The position numbers and the translations under genes were made by a program. A DNA stretch of 64,000 nt from Paramicrobacterium humi (lineage in GTDB: Bacteria; Actinomycetota; Actinomycetes; Actinomycetales; Microbacteriaceae): positions 124,001-188,000 of the forward strand of contig NZ_FNRY01000001.1 in the NCBI RefSeq assembly GCF_900105715.1, given 5' to 3'. Positions within the stretch are counted from its first letter, which is position 1; each line of letters starts with the position of its first letter. Below the pieces are notes generated by a model. That model ran no database searches, was not told the origin of the DNA, and saw nothing but the letters and a program-made list of their open reading frames with translations. Shown in pieces: positions 26,418 to 35,578 of the stretch.

Positions 26418-26433
26418 TACTACGTTTATAGTA
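26418..26433. promoter_or_regulatory. Palindrome over the tetR start: promoter and probable operator
   Basis: TACTA-CGTTTA-TAGTA overlaps the first base of the tetR start codon. Within it TACGTT (26421-26426) ends 6 bases before ATG 26433 and fits a leaderless -10 box. A TetR dimer bound here would block both its own gene and the divergent hydrolase gene. The sequence is seen; the binding is inferred. Confidence 0.55.
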
Positions 26434-26999
26434 TGTCGTCAAGAGCAGCCTCTCCCCTTCGCGACCGCGCTCTCGCTGCCGCGCTCGAGCTGCTGGGAAC
26501 AGACGGTCTTCGCGCGGTGACGCATGCCCGTGTCGACACGGCCGCGGATCTTCCCGCCGGCTCGACGTCCAATTACTTCCGCACCCGTCAGGCACTGCTT
26601 ACGGGCCTTGTCGAGCGCCTCGCCGCTGAGGAGCAAGCTGACTTCGCCGCCGCACAGGCTCCCGTTGATGGTGAGTCGCTCATCGTCGCCTTGATCGGGA
26701 TGCTGGAGGCACAGTCAACGAGGCATCGCGTTCGCACGCGGGCCCGCTACGCCTTGTTCATCGACGCGGCCAACGACGCCGGAGCGCTCGCGCCTCTTCT
26801 GTCGGCCCGCCGAGACTTCGAAGCGTGGACGACGCGAGTGCTCAGACAAGCGGGCGCCGTCAACGCCGACGAGGCAACGAGGCTGCTCATGGCCGGTCTC
26901 GACGGCTTGCTGCTGCACCGCATCACCGTGGATCCGGATGCCGCTCTCGAGCGGCCCATGCGCGCGCTCGTCCGGGCGTGCCTCGAACTCAGCGGATGA
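26433..26999 (+). CDS. TetR-family transcriptional regulator
   Basis: 188 residues. The N-terminal helix-turn-helix is in RDRALAAALELLGTDGLRAVTH through DLPAGSTSNYFRTRQALLTG, in the usual place before residue 60. The C-terminal part is a ligand-binding helical bundle. It is divergent from the hydrolase gene, 27 bp apart, and has a palindrome over its own start. Its last 11 bases overlap the end of the convergent MFS gene. Confidence 0.88.
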   Translation: MSSRAASPLRDRALAAALELLGTDGLRAVTHARVDTAADLPAGSTSNYFRTRQALLTGLVERLAAEEQADFAAAQAPVDGESLIVALIGMLEAQSTRHRVRTRARYALFIDAANDAGALAPLLSARRDFEAWTTRVLRQAGAVNADEATRLLMAGLDGLLLHRITVDPDAALERPMRALVRACLELSG

Positions 27000-28230
27000 C
27001 GCGATCCCGGCACGCGAGGTAGCCCATGATGCACTGAGCGACCACGACCCCGAGCAGCACGACAAGCGGCAGCTCCCATGCTCCGGTCGCGTCGTGGAGC
27101 GTGCCGATGAGGATCGGTCCGATCGCCGCGAGCAGGTAGCCCACGGACTGCGCCATCCCCGACAGCGACGCCGCGACCAGGTGGTTCGAGGTGCGCAGCC
27201 CGAACAGGGCGAGAGCGAGCACGATGAGCCCGCCTTGTGCGATGCCGATGAGACCGAGCCACAGCAGCATCCCCGAGGGGGCGAGCAGGATGCCGGCCAA
27301 ACCGGCGGCCGAGCACAGCGAGTACACGCTCACGATGATGCGCTGGTCGCGGTTCCACTTCTGCAGCAGGGCCGCGCACGTGAGGGTGCCGGCGATTCCG
27401 CACACCTGGAACACGCTCTGGTGCCAGCCCGCCGTGAACGCGTCGATGCCGACGGAGTGCTCGATGGCGGGCACCCAGGTGATGACGACGTAGAAGATCG
27501 TGGACTGCAGCCCCATGAATACGGTCACCTGCCAGGCGAGAGCCCGGCGCCACGGCGATACGTGCGGGACGCTCGTGCGACCGGTGATGACCGGCAGCTC
27601 GTCCGTCGGCGGGCTGTGCCGACGCATTTGCGGTGCGAACACCGCGAGCGCGATGATCGCGAGTCCGGCCCAGATGCCGTACGCGAGGCGCCAGCCTTCG
27701 TTCGCGAGACCCGCGATCGGCACGGCGAGACCGGCGGATGCTGCCGCGAAAGCCGTCTGCACGGCCGAGTACACGCCCGTCAGCCGCCCGATCTCGCGCG
27801 GGAAGTCCCGCTTGAGCAGCGAAGGCAGCAGCACGTTTATCGCGGCGATCGCGGCCCCGAGACCGACCGTGCCGATCCACAGCGGAACATCGCCGGGAAC
27901 GGACCGCAGCACGATGCCCGCGGCCAGCAGCACGAGTGAGCCGCCGATGGTGCGTTCGAGCCCGAACCGTCGCGCTGCAAACGGTGCGATGGGAGAGAAG
28001 GCCGCGAACGCGAACAGCGGCACGCTGATGAGCATCGACGCTTCGAACACGGAAAGCCCGGCGTCGGCGCTGGCTTGGTCCAGGACGGGGCCTACCGCCG
28101 TGATCGAGGCGCGCAGGTTGGCGGCGACGAGCAGGATGCCGATGACGATGAAGCCCGGACGAAGCCGGTTCGCCGCGCTCCGGGGTCGCGAAACCGACAC
28201 GCTCTGGGGTTCACGGTCGTCTTGCGGCAT
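26989..28230 (-). CDS. MFS transporter, CynX/NimT-type
   Basis: 413 residues with 12 predicted spans. The first loop LVAANLRASITAVGPVL is the hallmark of the cyanate/2-nitroimidazole transporter group (CynX, NimT/YeaN). Spans follow with VYSAVQTAFAAASAGLAVPI and FYVVITWVPAIEHSVGI. ATG 28230 is chosen as the start giving a short cytoplasmic tail; a much longer open frame upstream is antisense to the next gene and was rejected. The substrate is unknown. Confidence 0.86.
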   Translation of the reverse strand: MPQDDREPQSVSVSRPRSAANRLRPGFIVIGILLVAANLRASITAVGPVLDQASADAGLSVFEASMLISVPLFAFAAFSPIAPFAARRFGLERTIGGSLVLLAAGIVLRSVPGDVPLWIGTVGLGAAIAAINVLLPSLLKRDFPREIGRLTGVYSAVQTAFAAASAGLAVPIAGLANEGWRLAYGIWAGLAIIALAVFAPQMRRHSPPTDELPVITGRTSVPHVSPWRRALAWQVTVFMGLQSTIFYVVITWVPAIEHSVGIDAFTAGWHQSVFQVCGIAGTLTCAALLQKWNRDQRIIVSVYSLCSAAGLAGILLAPSGMLLWLGLIGIAQGGLIVLALALFGLRTSNHLVAASLSGMAQSVGYLLAAIGPILIGTLHDATGAWELPLVVLLGVVVAQCIMGYLACRDRVIR

Positions 28231-28299
28231 CCCGTCAAGTCTAGGAGACTCCCGTCTGCCGCCTCGCGACGGGGTCGCGTCACGCGCCAGACTTGACAC

Positions 28300-28953
28300 A
28301 TGGCCGACCGCACCGTGATCACTACCCATGTCTCCACCGTCGACGAGTGGACGCGCGCGCTCGCGGAATCCATCGGGTCGCCCGGCGGCGGCGCGGGAGC
28401 GGGGGTCATGCTCGCGATCGGGGCCTCGTTGACCTCGATGGTCGCCGGCTACACGGACGCGAGCGACGATCCACAGCTCAAGGGGGTTCTCTCTCGAGCG
28501 CGCGAGCGGAGATCCGTCGCGCTCCAGCTCGCCGACGACGACGCGTCGGCGTCCGCCGCGTTCGGCGCTGCGTTCCGACTCGATAAGGGAGCGGAGCGCG
28601 ACAAGGCCATCGCCGAAGCGTCTGTCGAGGCGGCGCAGGCATCCGCAGCGCTCGGCGAGTACGCGATCGATGCCGTCGACGACCTGGTCTGGCTCGCGGA
28701 GCACGGCAATCCGGCACTGATCGCCGACGTCGTCGTCGCGTTCGGCGCCCTCCGCGCGGCGATCACCGGTGCCCGCACGAACGTCAGCTTCGACCTGGCC
28801 TCCGTCACTTCCTCGGGCGTCTCCTTCGAGGAGGTTCGGGAGCAGCATCCGCAGCTGTGGGACACGATCACGCGCCTGAACGACGCGATCGACCGCATCG
28901 ACTCCGTCACGACCGCGGTCGATCATCGTGCGGCCCCGACGGACGTCGCGTAG
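28300..28953 (+). CDS. Cyclodeaminase/cyclohydrolase-like protein (FTCD C-terminal family)
   Basis: 217-residue all-helical protein. The signature SPGGGAGAGVMLAIGASLTS near residue 27 is the glycine-rich motif of the formimidoyltetrahydrofolate cyclodeaminase family, followed by helices with VEAAQASAALGEYAID and the end NPALIADVVVAFGALRAA, which is typical. It stands alone, without the formiminotransferase part or histidine-degradation genes, so a folate role is not certain. The -10-like CAGACT ends 6 bases before ATG. Confidence 0.8.
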   Translation: MADRTVITTHVSTVDEWTRALAESIGSPGGGAGAGVMLAIGASLTSMVAGYTDASDDPQLKGVLSRARERRSVALQLADDDASASAAFGAAFRLDKGAERDKAIAEASVEAAQASAALGEYAIDAVDDLVWLAEHGNPALIADVVVAFGALRAAITGARTNVSFDLASVTSSGVSFEEVREQHPQLWDTITRLNDAIDRIDSVTTAVDHRAAPTDVA

Positions 28954-29043
28954 CGCAGACGCGGAACGTGGCGGCGCCCGGAGGCTCAGCCCGCGTGCGA
29001 CGGAGTGTTACGCGGCCGAATGCGGCAGCGGCATCCGCTCGGT

Positions 29044-29049
29044 TAGCGT
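29044..29049 (+). promoter_or_regulatory. -10 box of metY (leaderless)
   Basis: TAGCGT ends 6 bases before ATG 29056, without a Shine-Dalgarno sequence. Confidence 0.5.
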
Positions 29050-29055
29050 TGCCGT

Positions 29056-30354
29056 ATGGCAGATCGCGAGTACGGCTTCCGCACGCGGGCAATCCACGCC
29101 GGCAACATCCCCGACCCGGAGACGGGCGCCCGAGCGCTGCCCATCTACCAGTCGACGGCGTTCGTCTTCGATGACGCCGCGGACGCCGCCGCTCGCTTCG
29201 CGCTGCAGAAGTACGGCAACATCTACGCGCGCCTCGCGAACCCGACGGTCGCAAGCCTCGAGGAGCGGGTCGCGAGCCTCGAGGGCGGTCTCGGCGCCGT
29301 CGCGACCGCCTCCGGCCTGTCGGCGCAGTACATCACGTTCGCGAGCCTCGTGGGGGCGGGCGACCACATCGTCGCCTCGTCCAGCCTGTACGGCGGCTCG
29401 ATCACCCAGCTCGACGTAACGCTGCGTCGCTTCGGCGTGGAGACGACATTCGTGCACTCCACCGATCCCGCCGACTACGCCGCCGCGATCACCGACAAGA
29501 CCAAGGCGATCTTCGCCGAGACGATCGCGAACCCGTCGGGTGAGATCGCCGACATCGAGGGACTCGCCGACGTCGCGCACGCCCACGAGATCCCGCTCAT
29601 CATCGACTCGACGATCTCCACGCCGTTCCTCAACCGGCCAATCGAGTGGGGCGCCGACATCGTCACGCACTCGGCGACGAAGTTCCTCGGCGGGCACGGC
29701 ACCACGATGGGCGGCATCGTCGTCGAGTCGGGCCGCTTCGAGTTCGGCCGCGAGAAGTTCCCGCTCTTCCACGAGCCCGTGCACACCTACGGCGACGTGC
29801 AGTGGGCAGGCAATTTCGGCGAGTACGCGTTCCTCACCCGGCTGCGCGCCGAGCAGCTGCGCGACATCGGGCCGGCGCTGTCGGCACAGTCCGCGGCGCA
29901 GCTCGCGCAAGGCATCGAGACGCTTCCGTTCCGCATGACCGCGCACGTGGAGAACGCTCGCGCCGTCGCTGAGTGGCTCGAGGCCGACGACCGCATCGAG
30001 TCGGTGCACTGGGCCGGTCTGCCGAGCCACCCGCACTACGAGCGGGCGCAGAAGTACCTGCCGCTCGGCCCGAGCTCCGTGTTCAGCTTCGTCGTGAAGG
30101 GCGGCCGCGCGGTCGGGCAGAAGCTCATCGAGTCGGTGAACCTCGCGAGCCACGTCGCCAACATCGGCGACACGAAGACGCTCATCATCCACCCCGGCTC
30201 CACGACGCACGCGCAGCTGAGCGAGCAGCAGCTCGAGGACGCGGGTGTGCAGTCGGGCCTCATCCGGCTCAGCGTCGGCATCGAAGACGTCGACGACATC
30301 ATCTACGACCTCGACCAGGCGCTCGAGTCGGCCGTGGAGGAGGCAGCAGCATGA
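29056..30354 (+). CDS. metY: O-acetylhomoserine sulfhydrylase (MetY)
   Basis: 432-residue PLP enzyme of the Cys/Met metabolism family. It makes homocysteine from O-acetylhomoserine and sulfide. Motifs: GFRTRAIHAGNIPDPETGAR at the start, KYGNIYARLANPT, and the PLP lysine in VTHSATKFLGGHGT (near residue 209). The C-terminal HPGSTTHAQLSEQQLEDAGV and LIRLSVGIEDVDDI are typical of MetY. Its stop overlaps the start of the CoA-binding protein gene by 4 bases, so the two are coupled. Together with metQN in the window it serves methionine supply. Confidence 0.93.
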   Translation: MADREYGFRTRAIHAGNIPDPETGARALPIYQSTAFVFDDAADAAARFALQKYGNIYARLANPTVASLEERVASLEGGLGAVATASGLSAQYITFASLVGAGDHIVASSSLYGGSITQLDVTLRRFGVETTFVHSTDPADYAAAITDKTKAIFAETIANPSGEIADIEGLADVAHAHEIPLIIDSTISTPFLNRPIEWGADIVTHSATKFLGGHGTTMGGIVVESGRFEFGREKFPLFHEPVHTYGDVQWAGNFGEYAFLTRLRAEQLRDIGPALSAQSAAQLAQGIETLPFRMTAHVENARAVAEWLEADDRIESVHWAGLPSHPHYERAQKYLPLGPSSVFSFVVKGGRAVGQKLIESVNLASHVANIGDTKTLIIHPGSTTHAQLSEQQLEDAGVQSGLIRLSVGIEDVDDIIYDLDQALESAVEEAAA

Positions 30355-30938
30355 CCGAGACTCAGACGACGGATGCCGCAACCGACATCGTCACCCTTCA
30401 GAACGGCCTCAGCTGCGAGCTGCCGGCCGACTCGCCGCTCGCGAAGCTGCTGAAGTCGCAGCGCACGTGGGTCGGCCCCGACGCGAAGCAGCGTCTCGCG
30501 ATCCTGCGCGCCGCGAAGTCCGTCGCGATCATCGGCGCCTCGGCGAACCCCGCGCGCGCAAGTTACTTCGTCGGCACCTACCTGCAGCAGTCGAGCGACT
30601 TCCGGCTGTACTTCGTCAATCCGCGCGCCGACGAGATCCTCGGCGAGAAGGCGTACCCCGACCTCGCCTCGCTGCCCGAGAAGCCGGACATCGCCGTGGC
30701 GTTCCGCAAGCCGAGCGACATCCCGCAGGTCGTCGACGAGGTCGTCGCCGCTGGAATCGAGACGATCTGGGTGCAGCTCGGGATCTGGAACGAGGAGGCA
30801 GCGTACGACGCCGAGGCGAAGGGCCTCACCGTCGTCATGGACCGCTGCATCAAGGTCGAGCACGCACGCTTCCACGGCAAGCTCAACTTGTTCGGCTTCG
30901 ACACGGGCGTCATCAGCGCCAAGAAGGGGCTGCGCTAA
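30351..30938 (+). CDS. CoA-binding domain protein (YccU-like), coupled to metY
   Basis: 195 residues. A Rossmann-type CoA-binding domain occupies residues about 50-175: KSVAIIGASANPARASYFVG, YFVNPRADEILGEKAY and ETIWVQLGIWNEEAAYDAEA, with a CIKVEH ending. The N-terminal 45 residues are an extension absent from minimal YccU proteins. ATG 30351 lies in ATGA with the metY stop. Tight coupling suggests a role next to sulfhydrylation, perhaps binding a CoA or acyl donor; this is inference. Confidence 0.85.
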   Translation: MTETQTTDAATDIVTLQNGLSCELPADSPLAKLLKSQRTWVGPDAKQRLAILRAAKSVAIIGASANPARASYFVGTYLQQSSDFRLYFVNPRADEILGEKAYPDLASLPEKPDIAVAFRKPSDIPQVVDEVVAAGIETIWVQLGIWNEEAAYDAEAKGLTVVMDRCIKVEHARFHGKLNLFGFDTGVISAKKGLR

Positions 30939-31525
30939 GCGGCATCCGTCCCGTCGGGCCGGCGCGCGACTACGTGGAAGACGTGCCAGTGCTTCGGTCC
31001 GTCGAACGAACGACCGTCGCGCTCGGCCTCCTCGAGGTGCACGATCTCGAGGCCGTCCAGCATCCGCTCGACTTGCGCGCGCGAGTGGAAGGTCATGCTC
31101 GCACGGCCCGCCCACTCGTCGTTCACGCCGAACAGCTCAACGGCGAGCAGGCCACCCGGCCGCAGGCTCGCGCGGATCTTCTGCCACAGCGCCTCGAAGT
31201 GCTCGGGTGGGCAGAACGGCAGGGCGAAACCCGAGAAGACCAGGTCGGATGCCGCCAGCTCGTCAAGCTGCTCGAAACGACGCACGACGATCTCGACGCC
31301 CGACACGTCGCGCAGCTCCTGCGCGATGCGCGGCTCGCCGTCTAGCGCGGTGACTCGCCAGCCCGCCTCCGCGAGCGCGCGTGAATCCACACCGTCGCCG
31401 GCGCCAAGGTCGATCGCGTTGCCCGGTGGCCGATCGCCCCACGCTTTGAGGGCGAGCAGCAGGTTCGGGCGCGGCGAACGCCCGCGCATCGCGGCGTAGT
31501 AGCCGTCCCAGTCGAACTCGCTCAC
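30935..31525 (-). CDS. SAM-dependent methyltransferase (TehB-like)
   Basis: About 196 residues. SAM motif I reads NAIDLGAGDGVDSRALAEAGW and motif II VTALDGEPRIAQEL. The later LVFSGFALPFCPPEHFEALW and SLRPGGLLAVELFGVNDEW are typical of class I methyltransferases near TehB. The GTG at 31525 gives the usual N-terminus SEFDWDGYYAAMRGR; another GTG 10 codons upstream is possible. It is convergent with the CoA-binding gene, with 4 bases of overlap. The substrate is unknown. Confidence 0.82.
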   Translation of the reverse strand: MSEFDWDGYYAAMRGRSPRPNLLLALKAWGDRPPGNAIDLGAGDGVDSRALAEAGWRVTALDGEPRIAQELRDVSGVEIVVRRFEQLDELAASDLVFSGFALPFCPPEHFEALWQKIRASLRPGGLLAVELFGVNDEWAGRASMTFHSRAQVERMLDGLEIVHLEEAERDGRSFDGPKHWHVFHVVARRPDGTDAA

Positions 31526-31752
31526 CTTTTCATCGTCGCATCTTGCTCCGATCACTCAAGAGAATGGGCGGATCCGAATCTCGCAGTAACGATAGAGCGG
31601 AGGCGAGCTTGTACCGAGTGAATGCTTACCTTGACGTGTTCCGTTTCGTACGGTGCCGTTCATTGCCAGAGCTCACCGAAGACCTCCCGCGCCAAACAAT
31701 CGTCAACACGTCGCTAGGACAGCCGAGATATCGACGACGAAACGCCTTTGTT

Positions 31753-31763
31753 CTACAATGTAG
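31753..31763. promoter_or_regulatory. Operator-like palindrome and -10 box of the toxin-antitoxin pair
   Basis: CTACA-A-TGTAG is an 11-bp palindrome. It contains TACAAT (31754-31759), a good -10 box 7 bases before ATG 31767, with TCGACG 17 bp further upstream as a -35. The layout fits leaderless, autoregulated transcription by the antitoxin. Confidence 0.6.
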
Positions 31764-31766
31764 TAC

Positions 31767-32027
31767 ATGAACCAAGTAGGAATCCGGGCTCTCAAGCAGA
31801 ACGCGTCAGCGGTCGTCGCGTCCGCGGCTTCCGGCCAGACGGTGACGATCACGGATCGCGGCCGCGCTGTCGCCCAGCTCTCGCCCATACCATCGAGCTC
31901 TTTCGAAAGACTACGGTCCTCGGGGCGCCTCCGCCCAGCGCGTCGACGCATTGACGACCTGCCTCTCCCAGCGGAGGGCAACCTGAGCGATGACCTTCGG
32001 GCGGCTCGCGACGACGAGCGGTTCTGA
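31767..32027 (+). CDS. Antitoxin, Phd/YefM family
   Basis: 86 residues. The N-terminal part VGIRALKQNASAVVASAASG and TVTITDRGRAVAQLSPI is the Phd/YefM DNA-binding fold. The C-terminal tail (LPLPAEGNLSDDLRAARDDE) is the flexible toxin-binding part. It represses its own promoter and neutralises the PIN toxin encoded 1 bp downstream. Confidence 0.88.
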   Translation: MNQVGIRALKQNASAVVASAASGQTVTITDRGRAVAQLSPIPSSSFERLRSSGRLRPARRRIDDLPLPAEGNLSDDLRAARDDERF

Positions 32028-32028
32028 G

Positions 32029-32421
32029 ATGGCCCACTACCTGGACACCTCGGCACTGGTGAAGCTCATCGTTTCTGAACGCGAATCCGCGGCCCTGCGC
32101 TCCTGGCTTACCCAAGACGAGCGTGAACCCGTCACCTCAGATCTCGCACGCACGGAGCTGATGCGGGCGGTCCGCCGAATCGCGCCTGACCTCGCCGTCA
32201 GGGCGCGTCAGGTTATCGATGCCATGCACGTGCTTTCCCTCACAACCGAGACGTACGACTCCGCTGCGCGTCTGGACCCGCCAATTCTTCGTACGCTCGA
32301 TGCTCTCCACCTGGCATCCGCTCTCGAGATCGGATCCGACCTTGACGCCATGATCGTGTACGACGAGCGCCTGAGCCAGGCCGCGCACGGGTACGGCATC
32401 CCCACCCTCGCACCCTCCTGA
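32029..32421 (+). CDS. PIN-domain toxin, VapC family
   Basis: 130 residues. The PIN ribonuclease acidic residues appear in YLDTSALVKLI (Asp5), TSDLARTELMRAV, RTLDALHLASAL and DAMIVYDERLSQAA. It probably cleaves a specific RNA when free. ATG 32029 directly follows the antitoxin stop, so the genes are coupled. This is a type II module. Confidence 0.9.
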   Translation: MAHYLDTSALVKLIVSERESAALRSWLTQDEREPVTSDLARTELMRAVRRIAPDLAVRARQVIDAMHVLSLTTETYDSAARLDPPILRTLDALHLASALEIGSDLDAMIVYDERLSQAAHGYGIPTLAPS

Positions 32422-32432
32422 CTGCCGCGCAC

Positions 32433-32438
32433 TACACT
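32433..32438 (+). promoter_or_regulatory. -10 box of the AfsR-like gene (leaderless)
   Basis: TACACT ends 6 bases before GTG 32445, without a Shine-Dalgarno. Confidence 0.5.
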
Positions 32439-32444
32439 GGCCGG

Positions 32445-35400
32445 GTGGCTGAGCTTGCGGCATCCGACCCGCCCGACATCGGCGTGCTCGGCCCCGTCAC
32501 GGTGCACGGCACGGCCGTCGCAGGGCTTCTCCCCCGCCGGCTGATCGCCGCCCTCGCCCTCGCCGGCGGGCGATCGGTCGGAGCCGACGAGCTCATCGAC
32601 GCGCTCTGGGGCGACGATGCGCCCGCCAATTCGCGTGCCGCGCTGCAGACGCTCGTCTCCCGCACACGAAGCCTCACGGGCCACGACGCGATCGAGCTCA
32701 CGCCCGGCCGGGTACCGCCTCGACGTGACGACCGATCTTTCCCGCGCCCGCGCCGCCAGCGACTCCGAGCTGGGTGATGCCCTCGCGCTCTGGCGCGGTG
32801 AGCCGGGCGCCGACCTCGGCGATGCTCCGGTCGCCGCGGATCTGCGTACCGAAGCAGACCGGCTGCGGCATCGACTCGAGCAGCGTCACGCCGAGGAGCT
32901 GCTCGCGGACGGGCGATTCGACGAGGCAGCCACCATTCTCGAGACTCTCGTCCGAGCGGCTCCGCTCGACGAGCCGATTGCGGTGCTGCGCATGCGCGCG
33001 CTCGACGCCGCGGGTCGCCGAAACGATGCCCTTGCCGCGTTCGCCGCGCTGCGCGACGCCCTCGCGGATGCGCTCGGCACCGATCCGGGTCCGGAGGCGG
33101 TCGCCGCGAACGCAGCGCTGCTGCGCGCGAGCGATGCGCCGCGTGTGCGCATCGGTGTTCGAGCGGCGACTCAACCGCTCCTGGGTCGGGCCGCCGATGT
33201 CGCGGCGGTGGAGGCGGACGTGCGGCAGCACCGCCTCACGACCATTCTCGGGGTGGGCGGCCTGGGCAAGACGAGTCTCGCCCAAGAGGTCGCGCGTCGC
33301 AGCACACTGCCGCGCGTCGCCGTCGTCGAGCTTGCCGGCACCTCCTCGGCCGATGACATCATGCTCACGGTCGCGGCGACGCTCGGCATCCGCACGGTCA
33401 CGTCCGTGAAGCGCCTCGCCGACCCGCTCATCCGCACCGATCTCCGCACGCGCGTCGCCACCGCGCTCGGTGAGACCGAGACGCTGCTCGTCCTCGACAA
33501 CTGCGAGCACCTCGTGGACGCGGCCGCGGCGATCGCGCGCGAGCTGCTCGCCGACGTGCCGGGCCTGCGCATCCTCGCGACGAGCCGCGCGCCGCTCTCG
33601 ATCGCGGGTGAGCAGGTTCTGCCGCTGCTTCCGCTCGCGGCATCCGACGCCGACAGCGCGGCCGTCGCACTGTTTCTCGAACGGGCACGCGCCGTCCGGC
33701 CGCAGGCCGAGCTCGACATCGCCGCGGTCGTGCGCATCTGCGAGCGCCTCGACGGCCTGCCGCTCGCAATCGAGCTCGCCGCGGCGCGCGTGCGCGTGAT
33801 GAGCCTCGATGACATCGAACGCCGGCTGCGCGACCGCTTCGCGCTGCTCACCACAGTCGATCGCGCGGCGCCCGAGCGGCACCGCACCCTGTTCGCCGTC
33901 ATCGACTGGAGCTGGAAGCTCCTCGAACCCGCGCAGCGCACCCTGCTGCAGCGGCTCTCGCTGTTCTCCGACGGGTTCACGGCGGATGCCGCGGCCGCGG
34001 TCTCGGGAGCGGGCGATGTGATCGACGACCTCGATGCGCTCGTCATGCAGTCGCTCGTCACCGTGCGCGAGGAGTCGGGAGGCGTGCGCTTCCGCATGCT
34101 CGAGACCGTGCGGGAGTTCGGACGCGACCGGCTCGCCGACTCGGGCGAGTCCAAGCGGGTCGAGCGCGCACATCTGGAGTGGGCCCGGGCGTTCTGCCTC
34201 GAGAGGCAGCCGCTCCTGTTCGGTCACGCGCAGCTCGAGACGATGCGCGCGATGACCGCCGAGACCGAGAACCTCATCACGGTGCTGCGCCGTGCCGTCG
34301 CGAGCGAGTCCGCCGAGGTCGCGCTCGCGATGTTCGGCGCGCTCGCGACGTTCTGGTCGATGCGCGGCGATCACGAGGAGGTCGTCTCGTTCGGCGGCGA
34401 CGTCGTGCGGCTCGCCCGCCGCGCCGAGTTCACGGCCGCGGACGCGGACGCCGCATCCATCGGACTGCTCATCGCAGCGCTCACGTTCCAGTTCATGGAG
34501 CAGCCGCGCGTCGCGATGCCCGCGGTCGGAGCCGTTCGTCGGCTGTGGCGCGCGGGCCTCGCTCGCGACAGCAGGGTCGGCGCGCTGCTCGCGCTCATCC
34601 TCGCGATCGGCGGCATCCACGACGAGCCCCAGATGGCGCACGTCGCCGAGACGCTCGAGGCCATTGCGGCGGGCGATGACGCCGCGGCTGCGTCCATCGC
34701 CGCCATGTTCGGCGCGAACATCGCTGAGAACAACGGCGAGCTCGAGACGGCGCTGCGGCTCGCGCACCGCACGAACCGGCTCGCGGGAACACTCGGCGAC
34801 ACGTGGCTCGCGGCGGGGTCGGCGATGACGCTCGCGCAGCTGTATTGCGAGAACGCCCGCCCTGGCGACGCCGAGAAGTGGTGCCTCGTCGCGCGTGAGG
34901 GCCTCACGGCGATCGGCGCGCTGCAGGACGTGCGCCAGGTCGAGTGGATGCTCGCGGTCGCGCGCGTCCAGCGCGGCGACGACGCCCTCGCCCATCAGCT
35001 GTTCGATGACGACGCGGATCTCGGCGGCGAGCTGCGTTCGATCGGCTCGGCGGTCCTCGCCGAGATCGACATGAGAGAAGGACGCCCGGATGCCGCGGCG
35101 GCGCTGTACGACGCGGCCGTCCGAAGCTTCGCCGCTCCGCGTGAGCGCTCGTCGCCGTGGTTCGCCATGGCCCTGGCGACGCACATCATCGCGTCACTCG
35201 ATGCGGGAGCACCTCGCGACGGGGTCGCCGCCGACGTGCGTCGGTTGCGCTCGCGCGTTCGCGCGACCCTGCGCCTGCGTCCTCTCGGCGCCGATCAGCC
35301 GATCCTCGGCGCGGCGCTCCTCGGTCTCTCCCGCTGGGCGCTGGACGCGGTTCCCACGCTCAGCCTCGAGCTGCTCGCCCTCGCGGAGGTCATGACGAGT

Positions 35401-35571
35401 CGCCAGGACTTCACGCCGTTGCGGCGCGAGGCGCACCTTGCCTACGCCGAGCGCACGTTCGGCGAGGCCGCCGTCACAGCGGTGCGAGCGCACACGGCCG
35501 AGCTCGGCATCCTTGGCCGGGTCCGTCGCGCCGACGAGCTTCTCGCCGACCCGCGCTGGCGCGAGCGCTGA
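32445..35571 (+). pseudogene. AfsR/SARP-like regulator with BTAD and NB-ARC-type ATPase domains, frameshifted
   Basis: The GTG at 32445 starts an OmpR-type winged-helix DNA-binding domain (DIGVLGPVTVHG, LPRRLIAALALAGGRSVGAD, LIDALWGDDAP). That frame is lost at 32709: one extra C in GGCCGGG separates IELTPG from GYRLDV. The next frame continues with the BTAD domain, a P-loop (TTILGVGGLGKTSLAQEVAR), a Walker B-like LLVLDNCEHLVDAA, the GLPLAIELAAARV motif and a TPR-like C-terminal half. Repaired length is about 1,041 residues. It is either a real mutation or a base error. It could still yield a 954-residue protein without its DNA-binding part. Confidence 0.8.
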
Positions 35572-35578
35572 CGCGCGG

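Noticed and set aside
25725-26432. N-terminal extension of the TetR protein by more than 230 codons
   Set aside because: It is antisense to the hydrolase gene and His/Arg-rich. The HTH begins right after ATG 26433.
31543-31766. Small plus-strand protein before the Phd antitoxin
   Set aside because: It has no start signal, a random-looking sequence, and runs into the antitoxin promoter.
32700-32720. Programmed ribosomal frameshifting in the AfsR-like gene
   Set aside because: There is no slippery heptamer, no downstream pseudoknot and no internal Shine-Dalgarno. One extra base explains the break more simply.
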